This document shows, piece by piece, positions 41,670 through 49,950 of a stretch of DNA of 64,000 nucleotides. This DNA is from Streptomyces bottropensis ATCC 25435. GTDB lineage: Bacteria; Actinomycetota; Actinomycetes; Streptomycetales; Streptomycetaceae. The translations under genes were made by a program, and so were the position numbers. How positions within the stretch are numbered: position 1 is the first letter of the stretch; the number at the start of each line of letters is the position of its first letter. The stretch spans positions 5,911,519 to 5,975,518 of the forward strand of contig NZ_KB911581.1 in NCBI RefSeq assembly GCF_000383595.1, in the 5' to 3' direction. The notes under the pieces are model-generated. The model was not told where the DNA came from and ran no database searches. It saw nothing but the letters and a program-made list of their open reading frames with translations.

Positions 41670-43094
41670 TCAGGCGGGCAGGGCGAAGTCGACGACACGC
41701 AGTGCCGAGGGGGTCGTCCCGCTCGACTTCACCTGGTACATCACGGACAGCACATTGTCCTGGGCGATCCGGCTCTCGTCGAACACGACCTCGCCGAAGG
41801 CGTTGAGGCCCGAGCCGTCGTACAGGATCCTCCAGTCGGTGTGGCCGGAGGCCGCCGAGGCACCGGCGATCCGGCCGAACGGGAAGATCGCGTAGGCGTT
41901 GTTGTACTTGTCCATGACCAGTTTGGTGCGCTGGCTGGAGTTGAGCGGCACCGGTATCTCGGTCTTCGCCCAGGCGCCGGAGGCGCTCTTGCGGACGAGG
42001 AAGGCGCGGCCGTTGGCCGTGCGGTTGGCGACGTAGTTCGTGGTGCACTGGCCGAAGCGGCCGGGGACGTAGCTGATGATGGCGTGCGGGCGGCCGGCGG
42101 AGTCGGTCCACTGGCTCTCCTGGTTCATCAGGGAGTGGTCCGGGTTCAGCGGGTCCACGACGAGGCCGCTGTCGGTGACGGAGACCTTGTCGGAGCCGCC
42201 GGTGGTGCCGACGACGGTGCCCGCGTTGTTGCGCCAGGTGCGGCCGCGGTCGTCGGAGTAGACGTAGCCGGTGTCGTGGTTGGTGATGCCGCCGCTGTTG
42301 CACATCACGGCGCCGTTCTGCTCGCGCCAGGTGAACAGGGCGTGCAGGCGCCCGTTGCGGTCGTAGTCGATGCCGTGCAGGTACATGTTGCGGGCGGTGC
42401 TGGAGCCGTGCTCGCTGGTGTACGTGCCGGTGGAGCTGGTCCACTCGCCGAGGTTGGTCCAGGAGGTGCCGTCGTACTCGGCGATGGCGTTGCGGCCGTT
42501 GCCGGAGACGCCGGCGCGGTAGCTCAGCTGGAGCTTGCCGTCGGGCATCGAGACGAACTGCGGGTAGGTGAACTGCGAGGTGAGGGCCAGCCCGTCGAGG
42601 GTGGACTGCGGGGCGCCGAAGCGGCTCGTGGTCCAGCTCAGCCCGGCCGGGTTGTCCGCGAGGCCGGCGACCGACTTGACGTAGGTGAAGCCGTCGCTGT
42701 GCGAGTCCATGTTGAGGTGGAGGCGGCCGTCGACCTTGGACAGGCCCATGGAGATGACGTTGTGGGAGTCGTTGTAGCGCAGCGTGTGGCCGACCTTGAC
42801 GGTGGACCAGGTGCCGGAGCCGAGGACGCGGCGGCCGACGACGGCGTTGCGGTCGGCGGTGTACCAGACGGCGTACTGGTAGCCCTTGTAGGTCAACAGG
42901 GCGTTCTTCTGGAAGGCGTTGTTGTTGACCAGGCCGTTGTAGGAGACGAAGTAGATGGCCTGACTGTCGAGGAGGGTGTTACCGGTCTGGGTGACCGAGG
43001 GGCCGGGGTCGGCGGCACGGGCGGTCGTGGCGCCGAGGGCGGGGGTCACCACGGCACCGGCGAGTGCGGCGGTGAGCAGCGTGCGTCTCTTCAT
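41670..43094 (-). CDS. Secreted BNR-4 beta-propeller protein, possible rhamnose-releasing enzyme
   Basis: A 474-residue secreted protein with a signal peptide (KRRTLLTAALAGAVVTPALGATTARAA) and a BNR-4-type propeller (YKGYQYAVWYTADRNAVVGR; LRYNDSHNVISMGLSKVDGR; LHLNMDSHSDGF; VYSDDRGRTWRNNAG). The DSHN...GRLHLNMDSH segment is the conserved His-containing part of this fold, which in CAZy families includes ulvan lyases and enzymes cleaving terminal L-rhamnose-alpha-1,4-glucuronate. Its place in a rhamnose uptake and catabolism island makes release of rhamnose from a plant or algal polysaccharide the leading idea. The exact CAZy family is not established here. Confidence 0.8.
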   Translation of the reverse strand: MKRRTLLTAALAGAVVTPALGATTARAADPGPSVTQTGNTLLDSQAIYFVSYNGLVNNNAFQKNALLTYKGYQYAVWYTADRNAVVGRRVLGSGTWSTVKVGHTLRYNDSHNVISMGLSKVDGRLHLNMDSHSDGFTYVKSVAGLADNPAGLSWTTSRFGAPQSTLDGLALTSQFTYPQFVSMPDGKLQLSYRAGVSGNGRNAIAEYDGTSWTNLGEWTSSTGTYTSEHGSSTARNMYLHGIDYDRNGRLHALFTWREQNGAVMCNSGGITNHDTGYVYSDDRGRTWRNNAGTVVGTTGGSDKVSVTDSGLVVDPLNPDHSLMNQESQWTDSAGRPHAIISYVPGRFGQCTTNYVANRTANGRAFLVRKSASGAWAKTEIPVPLNSSQRTKLVMDKYNNAYAIFPFGRIAGASAASGHTDWRILYDGSGLNAFGEVVFDESRIAQDNVLSVMYQVKSSGTTPSALRVVDFALPA

Positions 43095-43152
43095 CTCGGG
43101 GACTCCGTTGTCGAGCGAAATGGGGAGGGGGAGGGTGCTGCGACGTGGGGGG

Positions 43153-43473
43153 TCAGGCGAGGTGGAAGACCTCGGTGAGGGGCTTCATGGCCTCGTCGGG
43201 CCGGGCGCCGTCGAGGGACTCGAAGAACGGCGCCATCTCCTTCTGCCAGCGGGCGTTGACCTCGGCGGCCTCCATGCCGGCGAGTGCGCGGGGGAAGTCC
43301 TCGGTCTCCAGGTAGCCGACGAGCAGGCCGTCGTCGCGCAGGAAGAGGGAGTAGTTGTGCCAGCCGGTGGCCGAGAGAGCCTGAAGCATCTCCGGCCACA
43401 CGGCGGCGTGCCGCTCGCGGTACTCGTCGATCCGCTCCGCACGGACCTTGAGGAGGAAGCAGACGCGCTGCAT
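43153..43473 (-). CDS. rhaM: L-rhamnose mutarotase
   Basis: A 106-residue ferredoxin-like-fold protein. It opens MQRVCFLLKVRAERIDEYRERHAAVWPEML and continues with the family signature ALSATGWHNYSLFLRDDGLLVGYLETEDF, then EVNARWQKEMAPFF. RhaM interconverts alpha and beta anomers of L-rhamnose, supplying the form used by the isomerase. The catalytic His lies in the RHAAVWPE segment. It sits between the binding protein and the secreted propeller gene on the same strand, so it is probably part of the transcript starting at 48301. Confidence 0.93.
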   Translation of the reverse strand: MQRVCFLLKVRAERIDEYRERHAAVWPEMLQALSATGWHNYSLFLRDDGLLVGYLETEDFPRALAGMEAAEVNARWQKEMAPFFESLDGARPDEAMKPLTEVFHLA

Positions 43474-43519
43474 GAGAACCGCTCCTGGGGTGAGGGGGGT
43501 GGTAACGCCGGTTCGCGGA

Positions 43520-44602
43520 TCAGAAGTTGAACTTGTCGATGTTGTCCTTGGTGAAGACGGTCGGCTTGCCGAGGCTGATCACGCCGTCCTTGCCGATGGT
43601 GTACTCGCCCATGTCACCGGCGGTGAAGGTCTCGCCCTCCTTGCCGGTGATCTGGCCGGAGACCAGCGCCACCGCGGTACGGGCGGCCAGCTCGCCGAGC
43701 TTCGCCGGGTCCCACAGCTCGAAGCCCTCGACCGTGCCGTCCTTGACGTACTTGCGCATGTCGTTGGGGGTGCCGAGGCCGGTCAGCTTGACCTTGCCCT
43801 TGTACTTGGAGCCCGACAGGTACTGGGCGGCGGCCTTGATGCCGACCGTGGTCGGGGAGATGATCCCCTTCAGGTTCGGGTACTCCTGGAGCAGGCCCTG
43901 GGTCTGCTGGAAGGACTTCTGGGCGTCGTCGTCACCGTAGGCGACCTTGACCAGCTTGATGTCCTTGTACTTGGGGTCCTCCAGCTCCTTCTTCATGAAG
44001 TCGATCCAGACGTTCTGGTTCGTCGCGGTCTGCGCGGCCGACAGGACGGCGATCTCGCCCTTGTAGTCGATCTGCTCGGCGAGCAGCTGGACCTCGGTGC
44101 GGCCCAGGTCCTCGGCGCTGGCCTGCGAGACGAAGGCGTTGCGGCACTCCGGCTTGGTGTCGGAGTCGTAGGTGACGACCTTGATGTCGTTGCTCATGGC
44201 CTGCTTGAGCGCGGTGCACAGGGCGCCCGGGTCCTGGGCGGAGACGGCCATGGCGTCGACCTGCTGCTGGGTGAGCGTGTTGACGTAGTTGACCTGGCCG
44301 GAGGTGTCCGTCGCGCTGGACGGGCCGACCTCCTTGTAGCTGGAGCCCAGCTCCTTCAGGGCCGCCTCGCCGCCCTTGTCGGCGGAGGTGAAGTAGGGGT
44401 TGTTGACCTGCTTGGGCAGGAAGCCGACGGTCAGGCCCTTCTTCAGCGCGGCGTTCGGGTCGGCCTTGCCGGTGGCCGCCGCGGAGGCGTTGTCGTCCTT
44501 GACGTCGCTCTTGGTGGTGCCGCCGCAGGCGGTGACGGCGAGCGCGAAGGAGGTGACGGCGGCGAGGGCCGCACAGGAACGACGGAGGGTGGCTCTGCGC
44601 AT
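43520..44602 (-). CDS. rhaS: Rhamnose ABC transporter substrate-binding lipoprotein
   Basis: A 360-residue periplasmic-binding-protein-like lipoprotein. The signal sequence ends in a lipobox (LAAVTSFALAVTACG), then a type-1 sugar-binding fold with typical elements (LTVGFLPKQVNNPYFTSADKGGEAALKELG; QVNYVNTLTQQQVDAMAVSAQDP; VVTYDSDTKPECRNAFVSQA; KGIISPTTVGIKAAAQYL; GFELWDPAKLGELAA). It matches RhaS of the rhizobial and Streptomyces rhamnose importers. It follows the two permease genes with a 117-bp gap and would deliver L-rhamnose to them. Confidence 0.93.
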   Translation of the reverse strand: MRRATLRRSCAALAAVTSFALAVTACGGTTKSDVKDDNASAAATGKADPNAALKKGLTVGFLPKQVNNPYFTSADKGGEAALKELGSSYKEVGPSSATDTSGQVNYVNTLTQQQVDAMAVSAQDPGALCTALKQAMSNDIKVVTYDSDTKPECRNAFVSQASAEDLGRTEVQLLAEQIDYKGEIAVLSAAQTATNQNVWIDFMKKELEDPKYKDIKLVKVAYGDDDAQKSFQQTQGLLQEYPNLKGIISPTTVGIKAAAQYLSGSKYKGKVKLTGLGTPNDMRKYVKDGTVEGFELWDPAKLGELAARTAVALVSGQITGKEGETFTAGDMGEYTIGKDGVISLGKPTVFTKDNIDKFNF

Positions 44603-44719
44603 GACGGTGGAGTCCTTTACGACGAGGGATGGTGTCGCGCCCCGAAGAGGGCACGGTGAGGTCTTCGCTGTGCGGCTGGCGCCGCGTGTGCGCGACCGGC
44701 CATGAACGGCCGGCAGCGC

Positions 44720-45754
44720 TCAGACGGCCGTCTTGCGAACGGCCTCGCCGGCGGAACCGCCGGCGGATCGTCGGCCGGCCCGGGCGAGAGCGACCTGCCT
44801 CGCCACCCGGGGGCCGAGCACGGACAGCACGAGCAGGACGCCGGTGACGACGATCTGCGACTGTGCCGAGACGTCCTGCAGGCTCATCACGTTCTGCAGG
44901 GTGCCGAGCAGGAACACACCGGCGATCGCGCCGCCGAGTGTGCCCTTGCCTCCGTCGAAGTCGATGCCGCCGAGCAACACGGCGGCGATGACGGACAGTT
45001 CGAGCCCGGTGGCGTTGTCGTAGCGGGCGCTGGCGTAGTGCAGCGCCCAGAAGACGCCGGTGAGGGAGGCCATGAGGCCGGTCACCGTGAAGAGGATCAG
45101 CTTCTGGCGCTTGACGCGGATGCCGGTGAAGCGCGCGGCCTCCTCACTGGCGCCGATCGCGAACAGGGAGCGCCCGAACGGGGTGGCGTGCAGGGCGATC
45201 ACGGCGATGACGAGCAGCACCAGGAAGGGGATGAAGGCCTGGGGGACGAAGCTGTCGCCGATCCGGCCGGCCGCGAAGTCCAGGTACTGCGTGGGGAAGT
45301 CGGTCACCGCGTCGGAGCCGAGCACGATCTGCGCGATGCCCCGGTAGGCGGCGAGCGTACCGATGGTGACGGCGAGGGAGGACAGACCGAGCCGGGTCAC
45401 GAGCAGTCCGTTGATCAGTCCGCAGACGACGCCGAGGAGCAGGCAGATCGGGATGATCACCTCGATGGTCAGGCCCTGGTTCCACAGGGCGCCCATCACC
45501 GCGCCGGACAGTCCGGCGGTGGAGGCGACCGACAGGTCGATCTCGCCGGAGACCACCAGGAGGGTCATCGGCAGGGCGACCAGCGCGATCGGCAGGGTGT
45601 TGCCGATGAGGAAGGACAGGTTGAGGGCGTTGCCGAAGCCGTCGACGGTGGAGAAGGACAGCAGGAGCACCACGACGAACGTGGCACCGACCGCCGAGTC
45701 CCACCGCTTCAAGGAGGACCAGCCGCTCGTACGCGACAGGGACGGGTCAGCCAT
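44720..45754 (-). CDS. rhaQ: Rhamnose ABC transporter permease (second)
   Basis: A 344-residue inner-membrane permease of the ribose/RbsC type, with about nine helices. Signatures are ALVALPMTLLVVSGEIDLSVASTAGLSGAVMGALW, the cytoplasmic coupling loop IGASEEAARFTGIRVKRQKLILF, and VIAAVLLGGIDFDGGKGTLGGAIAG. Its start overlaps the stop of the preceding permease by 8 bp. Two non-identical permeases plus one double ATPase and one binding protein is the known layout of rhamnose importers. The assignment of Q versus P is by order and is not certain. Confidence 0.9.
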   Translation of the reverse strand: MADPSLSRTSGWSSLKRWDSAVGATFVVVLLLSFSTVDGFGNALNLSFLIGNTLPIALVALPMTLLVVSGEIDLSVASTAGLSGAVMGALWNQGLTIEVIIPICLLLGVVCGLINGLLVTRLGLSSLAVTIGTLAAYRGIAQIVLGSDAVTDFPTQYLDFAAGRIGDSFVPQAFIPFLVLLVIAVIALHATPFGRSLFAIGASEEAARFTGIRVKRQKLILFTVTGLMASLTGVFWALHYASARYDNATGLELSVIAAVLLGGIDFDGGKGTLGGAIAGVFLLGTLQNVMSLQDVSAQSQIVVTGVLLVLSVLGPRVARQVALARAGRRSAGGSAGEAVRKTAV

Positions 45755-46787
45755 GGCGGGCGTTCCTCTTCTTCAGGGCGGCCGCCACCCGCAGCGCGAC
45801 CACACGGTCGACCGCGATGGCGAGGATGAGCAGGATGCCGTTGATGGCCAGCACCCACACCGAGCTGACGCCGAGGGCGGGGAGCACGCTGTTGATGGAG
45901 GTCAGCAGCAGGGCGCCGAGCGCCGCGCCGTAGACGCTGCCGGAGCCGCCGGTGAAGACCACGCCGCCGACCACGACCGCGCTGACGACGGTGAGTTCGT
46001 AGCCGTTGCCGGTGCTGGAGTCGACGTTGCCGAAGCGGGCCAGGTACAGGGCTCCGGCGAGGCCGGCGAGGGCGCCGCAGAAGGTGTAGGCGATCAGGAT
46101 CCGCTTGCGGACCGGGATGCCGGCGAGGCGGGCGGCCTCCGGGTTGGAGCCGAGGGCGTACAGCTCGCGGCCGCTGCCGAAGTGCTTCATGTAGTACGCC
46201 GTCGCGACCAGGACCGCGACCGCGATCAGGGCCAGGTACGGCACCGCGGAGATGCCGCCGGAGCCGAAGTCGACGAACCCGTCGGGCAGCGCGGACGCGG
46301 TGATCTGGCGGGAGCCGACCCAGATCGAGTCGATGCCCCGGATGATGTAGAGCGTGCCGAGGGTGACGACGAGGGCGGGCACCTGGCCGAGGCTGACGAG
46401 CAGACCGTTCAGCAGGCCGAAGCCGATGCCCATCAGGACCGCCAGCGCCACGGCCACGACCGGGTTGCCGCCGCCCTGGAGATAGGTGCCGGCGGCGAAG
46501 GCGCTGATGCCGAGGATGGAGCCGACCGACAGGTCGACGTTGCGGGTGATGACGACCAGCGACTGGCCGACGGCGACCAGCACCAGGATGGTCGCGTTGA
46601 GCAGGAGGTCCTTGATGCCCTGCTCGGTGAGGAACTCGCTGTTGCCCAGCTGGGTGACGACGATCATCACCAGGAAGACGGCCAGGATGGCGAGTTCGCG
46701 CATCTTGAAGACGCGGTCCACGAGCCGGGTGCCGCTGGACTTCGGCACATCGGCGACGGGGGTGTTCTCGGGGGCGGTCACCGTCAT
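45747..46787 (-). CDS. rhaP: Rhamnose ABC transporter permease (first)
   Basis: A 346-residue RbsC-type permease (ILVLVAVGQSLVVITRNVDLSVGSILGISAFAAGTYL; ALGSNPEAARLAGIPVRKRILIAYTFCG; TVVSAVVVGGVVFTGGSGSVYGAALGALLL). The ATG at 46787 overlaps the stop of the ATPase gene as ATGA, so translation is coupled. The frame is open upstream only as shadow of the ATPase gene. It pairs with the second permease as a heterodimeric channel for L-rhamnose. Confidence 0.92.
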   Translation of the reverse strand: MTVTAPENTPVADVPKSSGTRLVDRVFKMRELAILAVFLVMIVVTQLGNSEFLTEQGIKDLLLNATILVLVAVGQSLVVITRNVDLSVGSILGISAFAAGTYLQGGGNPVVAVALAVLMGIGFGLLNGLLVSLGQVPALVVTLGTLYIIRGIDSIWVGSRQITASALPDGFVDFGSGGISAVPYLALIAVAVLVATAYYMKHFGSGRELYALGSNPEAARLAGIPVRKRILIAYTFCGALAGLAGALYLARFGNVDSSTGNGYELTVVSAVVVGGVVFTGGSGSVYGAALGALLLTSINSVLPALGVSSVWVLAINGILLILAIAVDRVVALRVAAALKKRNARHG

Positions 46788-48301
46788 GCGGCGGCCCTCC
46801 CAGTGGCTGCGGCCATCACGGATTCCTCGGTGGCTTCGGAGCGAGGGATCTCGGCGGTGAGCCGGCCCTCGTGCATCACGAGCACGCGGTCGGCCATGCC
46901 GAGGATCTCGGGCAGGTCGGAGGAGATCATCAGTACGGCCACACCGTCGGCGGCGAGCTGACTGAGGAGGCGGTGCACCTCGGCCTTCGTACCGACGTCG
47001 ATGCCGCGGGTGGGCTCGTCGACGATCAGTACCTTCGGCCCCGTGGCGAGCCACTTGGCGAGGACGACCTTCTGCTGGTTGCCGCCGGACAGCGTGTTCA
47101 CGGTGTCGGCGATCCTGGCGTACTTGACCTGGAGCTTGACGGCCCAGTCGAGGGCGCGGTCGCGTTCGGCGCCGCGGTCGACGAGGCCTGCCTTCACGGT
47201 CTTGCGGAGTCCGGTGAGGCCGATGTTCCGTTCGATGGACATGTCCATCACCAGGCCCTGGGCGCGGCGGTCCTCGGGGACCAGGGCGAGCCCGGCGGCC
47301 ATCGCGGTGGAGGGGGCGCCGTTGGTGAGCGCGCGGCCGTCGAGGTCGACCTCGCCCGCGTCCCAGCGGTCGATGCCGAAGACGGCCCGCGCCACCTCCG
47401 TGCGGCCGGCGCCGACGAGGCCGGCCAGGCCGACGATCTCGCCGCGGCGGACGTCGAAGGAGACGTCGGTGAAGACGCCCTCGCGAGTCAGCCGGCGCAC
47501 GCTCAGCGCGACCTCGCCCGGCTCGACCTCCTGCTTGGGGTACAGCTCCTCCAGGTCGCGGCCGACCATGCGGCGGACCAGGTCGTCCTCGGTCATGCCC
47601 TCGACCGGCTCGCTGGAGATCCAGGCGCCGTCGCGCAGGGTGGTGACCCGCCGGCAGATCTGGAAGATCTCCTCCAGGCGGTGGGAGATGAACAGGACGG
47701 CGGAGCCCTGCTCGCGCAGGGTGCGGACGACGCCGAAGAGGCGGGCCACCTCACTGCCGGTGAGGGCCGCGGTCGGCTCGTCCATGATCAGGACGCGGGC
47801 GTCGAAGGACAGCGCCTTGGCGATCTCCACGATCTGCTGGTCGGCGATGGACAGGCCGCGCGCCGGGCGGTCGGGGTCGAGTTCGACTCCGAGCCGCCGC
47901 ATCAGGGCGAGGGTGGCCGCGTGGGTGGCCCTGTGGTCGATACGGCCGAGGGCGCGCCGCGGCTGGCGGCCCATGAAGATGTTCTCGGCGATCGAAAGAT
48001 CGGGAAAGAGAGTGGGCTCCTGGTAGATCACGGCGATGCCCGCGTCCCGGGCGTCGGCCGGGCCGTGGAAGACCGTGGGCTCGCCGTCGAGGAGCACCTG
48101 ACCGGAGTCCGGTCGGTGCACCCCGGCGAGGCTCTTGATCAGGGTCGACTTGCCCGCGCCGTTCTCCCCGGCGAGTGCGTGCACCTCGCCCGGGAACAGT
48201 TCGAGGGACACGTCCCGCAGGGCGCGTACGGCGCCGAAGGACTTGGAGACGCCCTTCAACGCGAGAACGGGGGCCGGACCCGTGTCGGACGGGTGGGTCA
48301 T
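46784..48301 (-). CDS. rhaT: Rhamnose ABC transporter ATP-binding protein
   Basis: A 505-residue double nucleotide-binding-domain ATPase of the sugar (RbsA/XylG) class. The first domain has Walker A GENGAGKSTL, signature GLSIADQQIVEIAKAL and Walker B VLIMDEPTAAL. The second has GLAGLVGAGRTEVARAVFG, signature TLSGGNQQKVVLAKWL and Walker B VLIVDEPTRGIDVG. The degenerate second Walker A is normal for this class. It is the first gene of the minus-strand importer unit, with the start ATG 48301 after gagga and a promoter with a LacI-type palindrome about 55-110 bp upstream. Confidence 0.94.
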   Translation of the reverse strand: MTHPSDTGPAPVLALKGVSKSFGAVRALRDVSLELFPGEVHALAGENGAGKSTLIKSLAGVHRPDSGQVLLDGEPTVFHGPADARDAGIAVIYQEPTLFPDLSIAENIFMGRQPRRALGRIDHRATHAATLALMRRLGVELDPDRPARGLSIADQQIVEIAKALSFDARVLIMDEPTAALTGSEVARLFGVVRTLREQGSAVLFISHRLEEIFQICRRVTTLRDGAWISSEPVEGMTEDDLVRRMVGRDLEELYPKQEVEPGEVALSVRRLTREGVFTDVSFDVRRGEIVGLAGLVGAGRTEVARAVFGIDRWDAGEVDLDGRALTNGAPSTAMAAGLALVPEDRRAQGLVMDMSIERNIGLTGLRKTVKAGLVDRGAERDRALDWAVKLQVKYARIADTVNTLSGGNQQKVVLAKWLATGPKVLIVDEPTRGIDVGTKAEVHRLLSQLAADGVAVLMISSDLPEILGMADRVLVMHEGRLTAEIPRSEATEESVMAAATGRAAA

Positions 48302-48355
48302 GGGGGCTCCTCGACGACGGCCGGTGGCTAGCGGAGAAGCTGCCTCACTGCGTCG

Positions 48356-48367
48356 TGAAAGGTTTCA
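48356..48367. promoter_or_regulatory. LacI-type operator O1
   Basis: TGAAA-GG-TTTCA, just downstream of the importer operon's -10 box (minus-strand transcription), where a bound repressor would block RNA polymerase. Confidence 0.7.
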
Positions 48368-48381
48368 ACTGGATTGCCGGG

Positions 48382-48411
48382 ACGTTAGGCATCAGTCGCA
48401 TGTCGCGTCAA
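48382..48411 (-). promoter_or_regulatory. Promoter of the rhamnose importer operon
   Basis: Read on the minus strand: -35 TTGACG (48411-48406), an 18-bp spacer, and -10 TAACGT (48387-48382), about 80 bp before the ATPase start. O1 lies right downstream of it and the second palindrome (48422) right upstream. Confidence 0.6.
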
Positions 48412-48421
48412 TGGGTTCCGG

Positions 48422-48436
48422 TCGAAATTCTTTCGA
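48422..48436. promoter_or_regulatory. LacI-like palindrome O2
   Basis: TCGAAA-TTC-TTTCGA, midway between the two divergent promoters. It could be an auxiliary operator for loop formation, or the site of a second factor; the half-site differs slightly from O1 and O3. Confidence 0.45.
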
Positions 48437-48484
48437 TAGAAGTGGTCACAACCGGGTCACGGAGAACGGTATGGAGCAGAGGGG

Positions 48485-48513
48485 TTGACAGCCCGGCGAG
48501 CCGCTCATAGTTT
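48485..48513 (+). promoter_or_regulatory. Promoter of the rhamnose catabolic operon
   Basis: Consensus -35 TTGACA (48485-48490), a 17-bp spacer and -10 TAGTTT (48508-48513), about 45 bp before the isomerase start. O3 begins 7 bp after the -10. Confidence 0.7.
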
Positions 48514-48519
48514 CCGGTG

Positions 48520-48533
48520 CTGAATCGTTTCAG
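48520..48533. promoter_or_regulatory. LacI-type operator O3
   Basis: CTGAA-TCGT-TTCAG with the central CG typical of LacI-family sites, at the expected transcription start of the rhamnose isomerase operon. Confidence 0.7.
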
Positions 48534-48559
48534 ACATCGAAGCCGGTAGGAGCCCTGAC

Positions 48560-49729
48560 GTGACCGAGCTCGCCGCGGTGAAGGCCGCCCTCAAGACCCA
48601 GGCCGTCGAGACGCCGTCGTGGGCGTACGGAAACTCCGGAACGCGCTTCAAGGTGTTCGCCCAACAGGGTGTCCCGCGCGATCCCTGGGAGAAGCTGGAC
48701 GACGCCGGCAAGGTCCACGAGTTCACCGGCGTGGCGCCGACGGTCGCCCTGCACATCCCCTGGGACAAGGTCGAGGGCTCCGATGGATACGCGGCGCTCG
48801 CCAAGCACGCCGAGGAGCGTGGCGTGAAGCTGGGCGCCATCAACTCCAACACCTTCCAGGACGACGACTACAAGCTGGGCAGCGTCTGCCACCCGGACGC
48901 GTCGGTGCGGCGCAAGGCCGTCGATCACCTGCTGGAGTGCGTCGACATCATGGACGCGACCGGGTCGCGGGACCTGAAGCTGTGGTTCGCCGACGGTACG
49001 AACTATCCCGGCCAGGACGACATCCGTGAGCGTCAGGACCGGCTGGCGCAGGCCCTCGCCGAGGTCTACGGGCGGCTCGGCGACGACCAGCGGATGCTGC
49101 TGGAGTACAAGTTCTTCGAGCCGGCCTTCTACGCGACCGACGTGCCGGACTGGGGCACCGCCTACGCCCACTGTCTGAAGCTCGGCCCGAAGGCGCAGGT
49201 CGTGGTCGACACCGGGCACCACGCGCCGGGCACCAACATCGAGTTCATCGTGGCGACGCTGCTGCGCGAGGGGAAGCTCGGCGCGTTCGACTTCAACTCC
49301 CGGTTCTACGCGGACGACGACCTGATGGTGGGCTCCGCGGACCCCTTCCAGCTGTTCCGGATCATGTACGAGGTCGTGCGCGGCGGCGGGTTCACCCCCG
49401 AGGTCGCGTTCATGCTCGACCAGTGCCACAACATCGAGGCGAAGATCCCGGCGATCATCCGGTCGGTGATGAACGTGCAGGAGGCCACGGCGAAGGCGCT
49501 GCTGGTGGACCGGGAAGCCCTTGCCGCCGCGCAGCGGGACGGGGACGTGCTCGAAGCGAACGCGGTCGTGATGGACGCCTACAACACGGACGTGCGGCCG
49601 TTGCTGCGCGAGGTGCGGGAGGAGATGGGGCTGGACCCCGAGCCCCTGCAGGCGTACCGCCGCTCCGGGTGGGCCTCGAAGATCGTCGAGGAGCGGGTGG
49701 GAGGAGAGCAGGCGGGGTGGGGAGCCTGA
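48560..49729 (+). CDS. rhaI: L-rhamnose isomerase
   Basis: A 389-residue TIM-barrel isomerase of the Pseudomonas stutzeri-type L-rhamnose isomerase family. Metal and substrate ligands appear in LEYKFFEPAFY (Glu), VVVDTGHHAPGTNIEFI (Asp/His) and FDFNSRFYADDDLMVGS (Asp); the WFADGTNYPGQDD segment is also typical. It converts L-rhamnose to L-rhamnulose in the cytoplasm, the first catabolic step. GTG 48560 follows gtaggag. It is the first gene of the plus-strand catabolic unit, directly under the promoter and O3. Confidence 0.95.
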   Translation: MTELAAVKAALKTQAVETPSWAYGNSGTRFKVFAQQGVPRDPWEKLDDAGKVHEFTGVAPTVALHIPWDKVEGSDGYAALAKHAEERGVKLGAINSNTFQDDDYKLGSVCHPDASVRRKAVDHLLECVDIMDATGSRDLKLWFADGTNYPGQDDIRERQDRLAQALAEVYGRLGDDQRMLLEYKFFEPAFYATDVPDWGTAYAHCLKLGPKAQVVVDTGHHAPGTNIEFIVATLLREGKLGAFDFNSRFYADDDLMVGSADPFQLFRIMYEVVRGGGFTPEVAFMLDQCHNIEAKIPAIIRSVMNVQEATAKALLVDREALAAAQRDGDVLEANAVVMDAYNTDVRPLLREVREEMGLDPEPLQAYRRSGWASKIVEERVGGEQAGWGA

Positions 49730-49747
49730 TCTCCGGGTTCCGCCTGC

Positions 49748-49777
49748 CTGTTCTTGTTCGTCCTGTTCTTGTTCGTC
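49748..49777. repeat. Two tandem copies of a 15-bp unit
   Basis: ctgttcttgttcgtc occurs twice in a row shortly after the isomerase stop, in the 221-bp gap before the aldolase fusion gene. Confidence 0.6.
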
Positions 49778-49849
49778 GCGGACCGCGGGCCGTGCGTGGC
49801 TGGTCGCGCGGCGTGCCCCCGAAAAGCAGGGGCCGGGCTTTCGCAGGCA

Positions 49850-49864
49850 CGGGGAACCGCGCGA
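49850..49864 (+). repeat. Streptomyces dispersed GC-rich repeat (copy 2)
   Basis: cggggaaccgcgcga, the exact reverse complement of 25830-25844. The flanks (gcac before it, and a following ccccgcgcac) are also typical of this intergenic element. Confidence 0.6.
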
Positions 49865-49950
49865 GAAGCCCCGCGCACCCGCTCCCGGCGACGCACCCCC
49901 TGACCCCGAGCTGAACCCCGTACCCGTCCCACCGTAAGGATTGATCTCGC

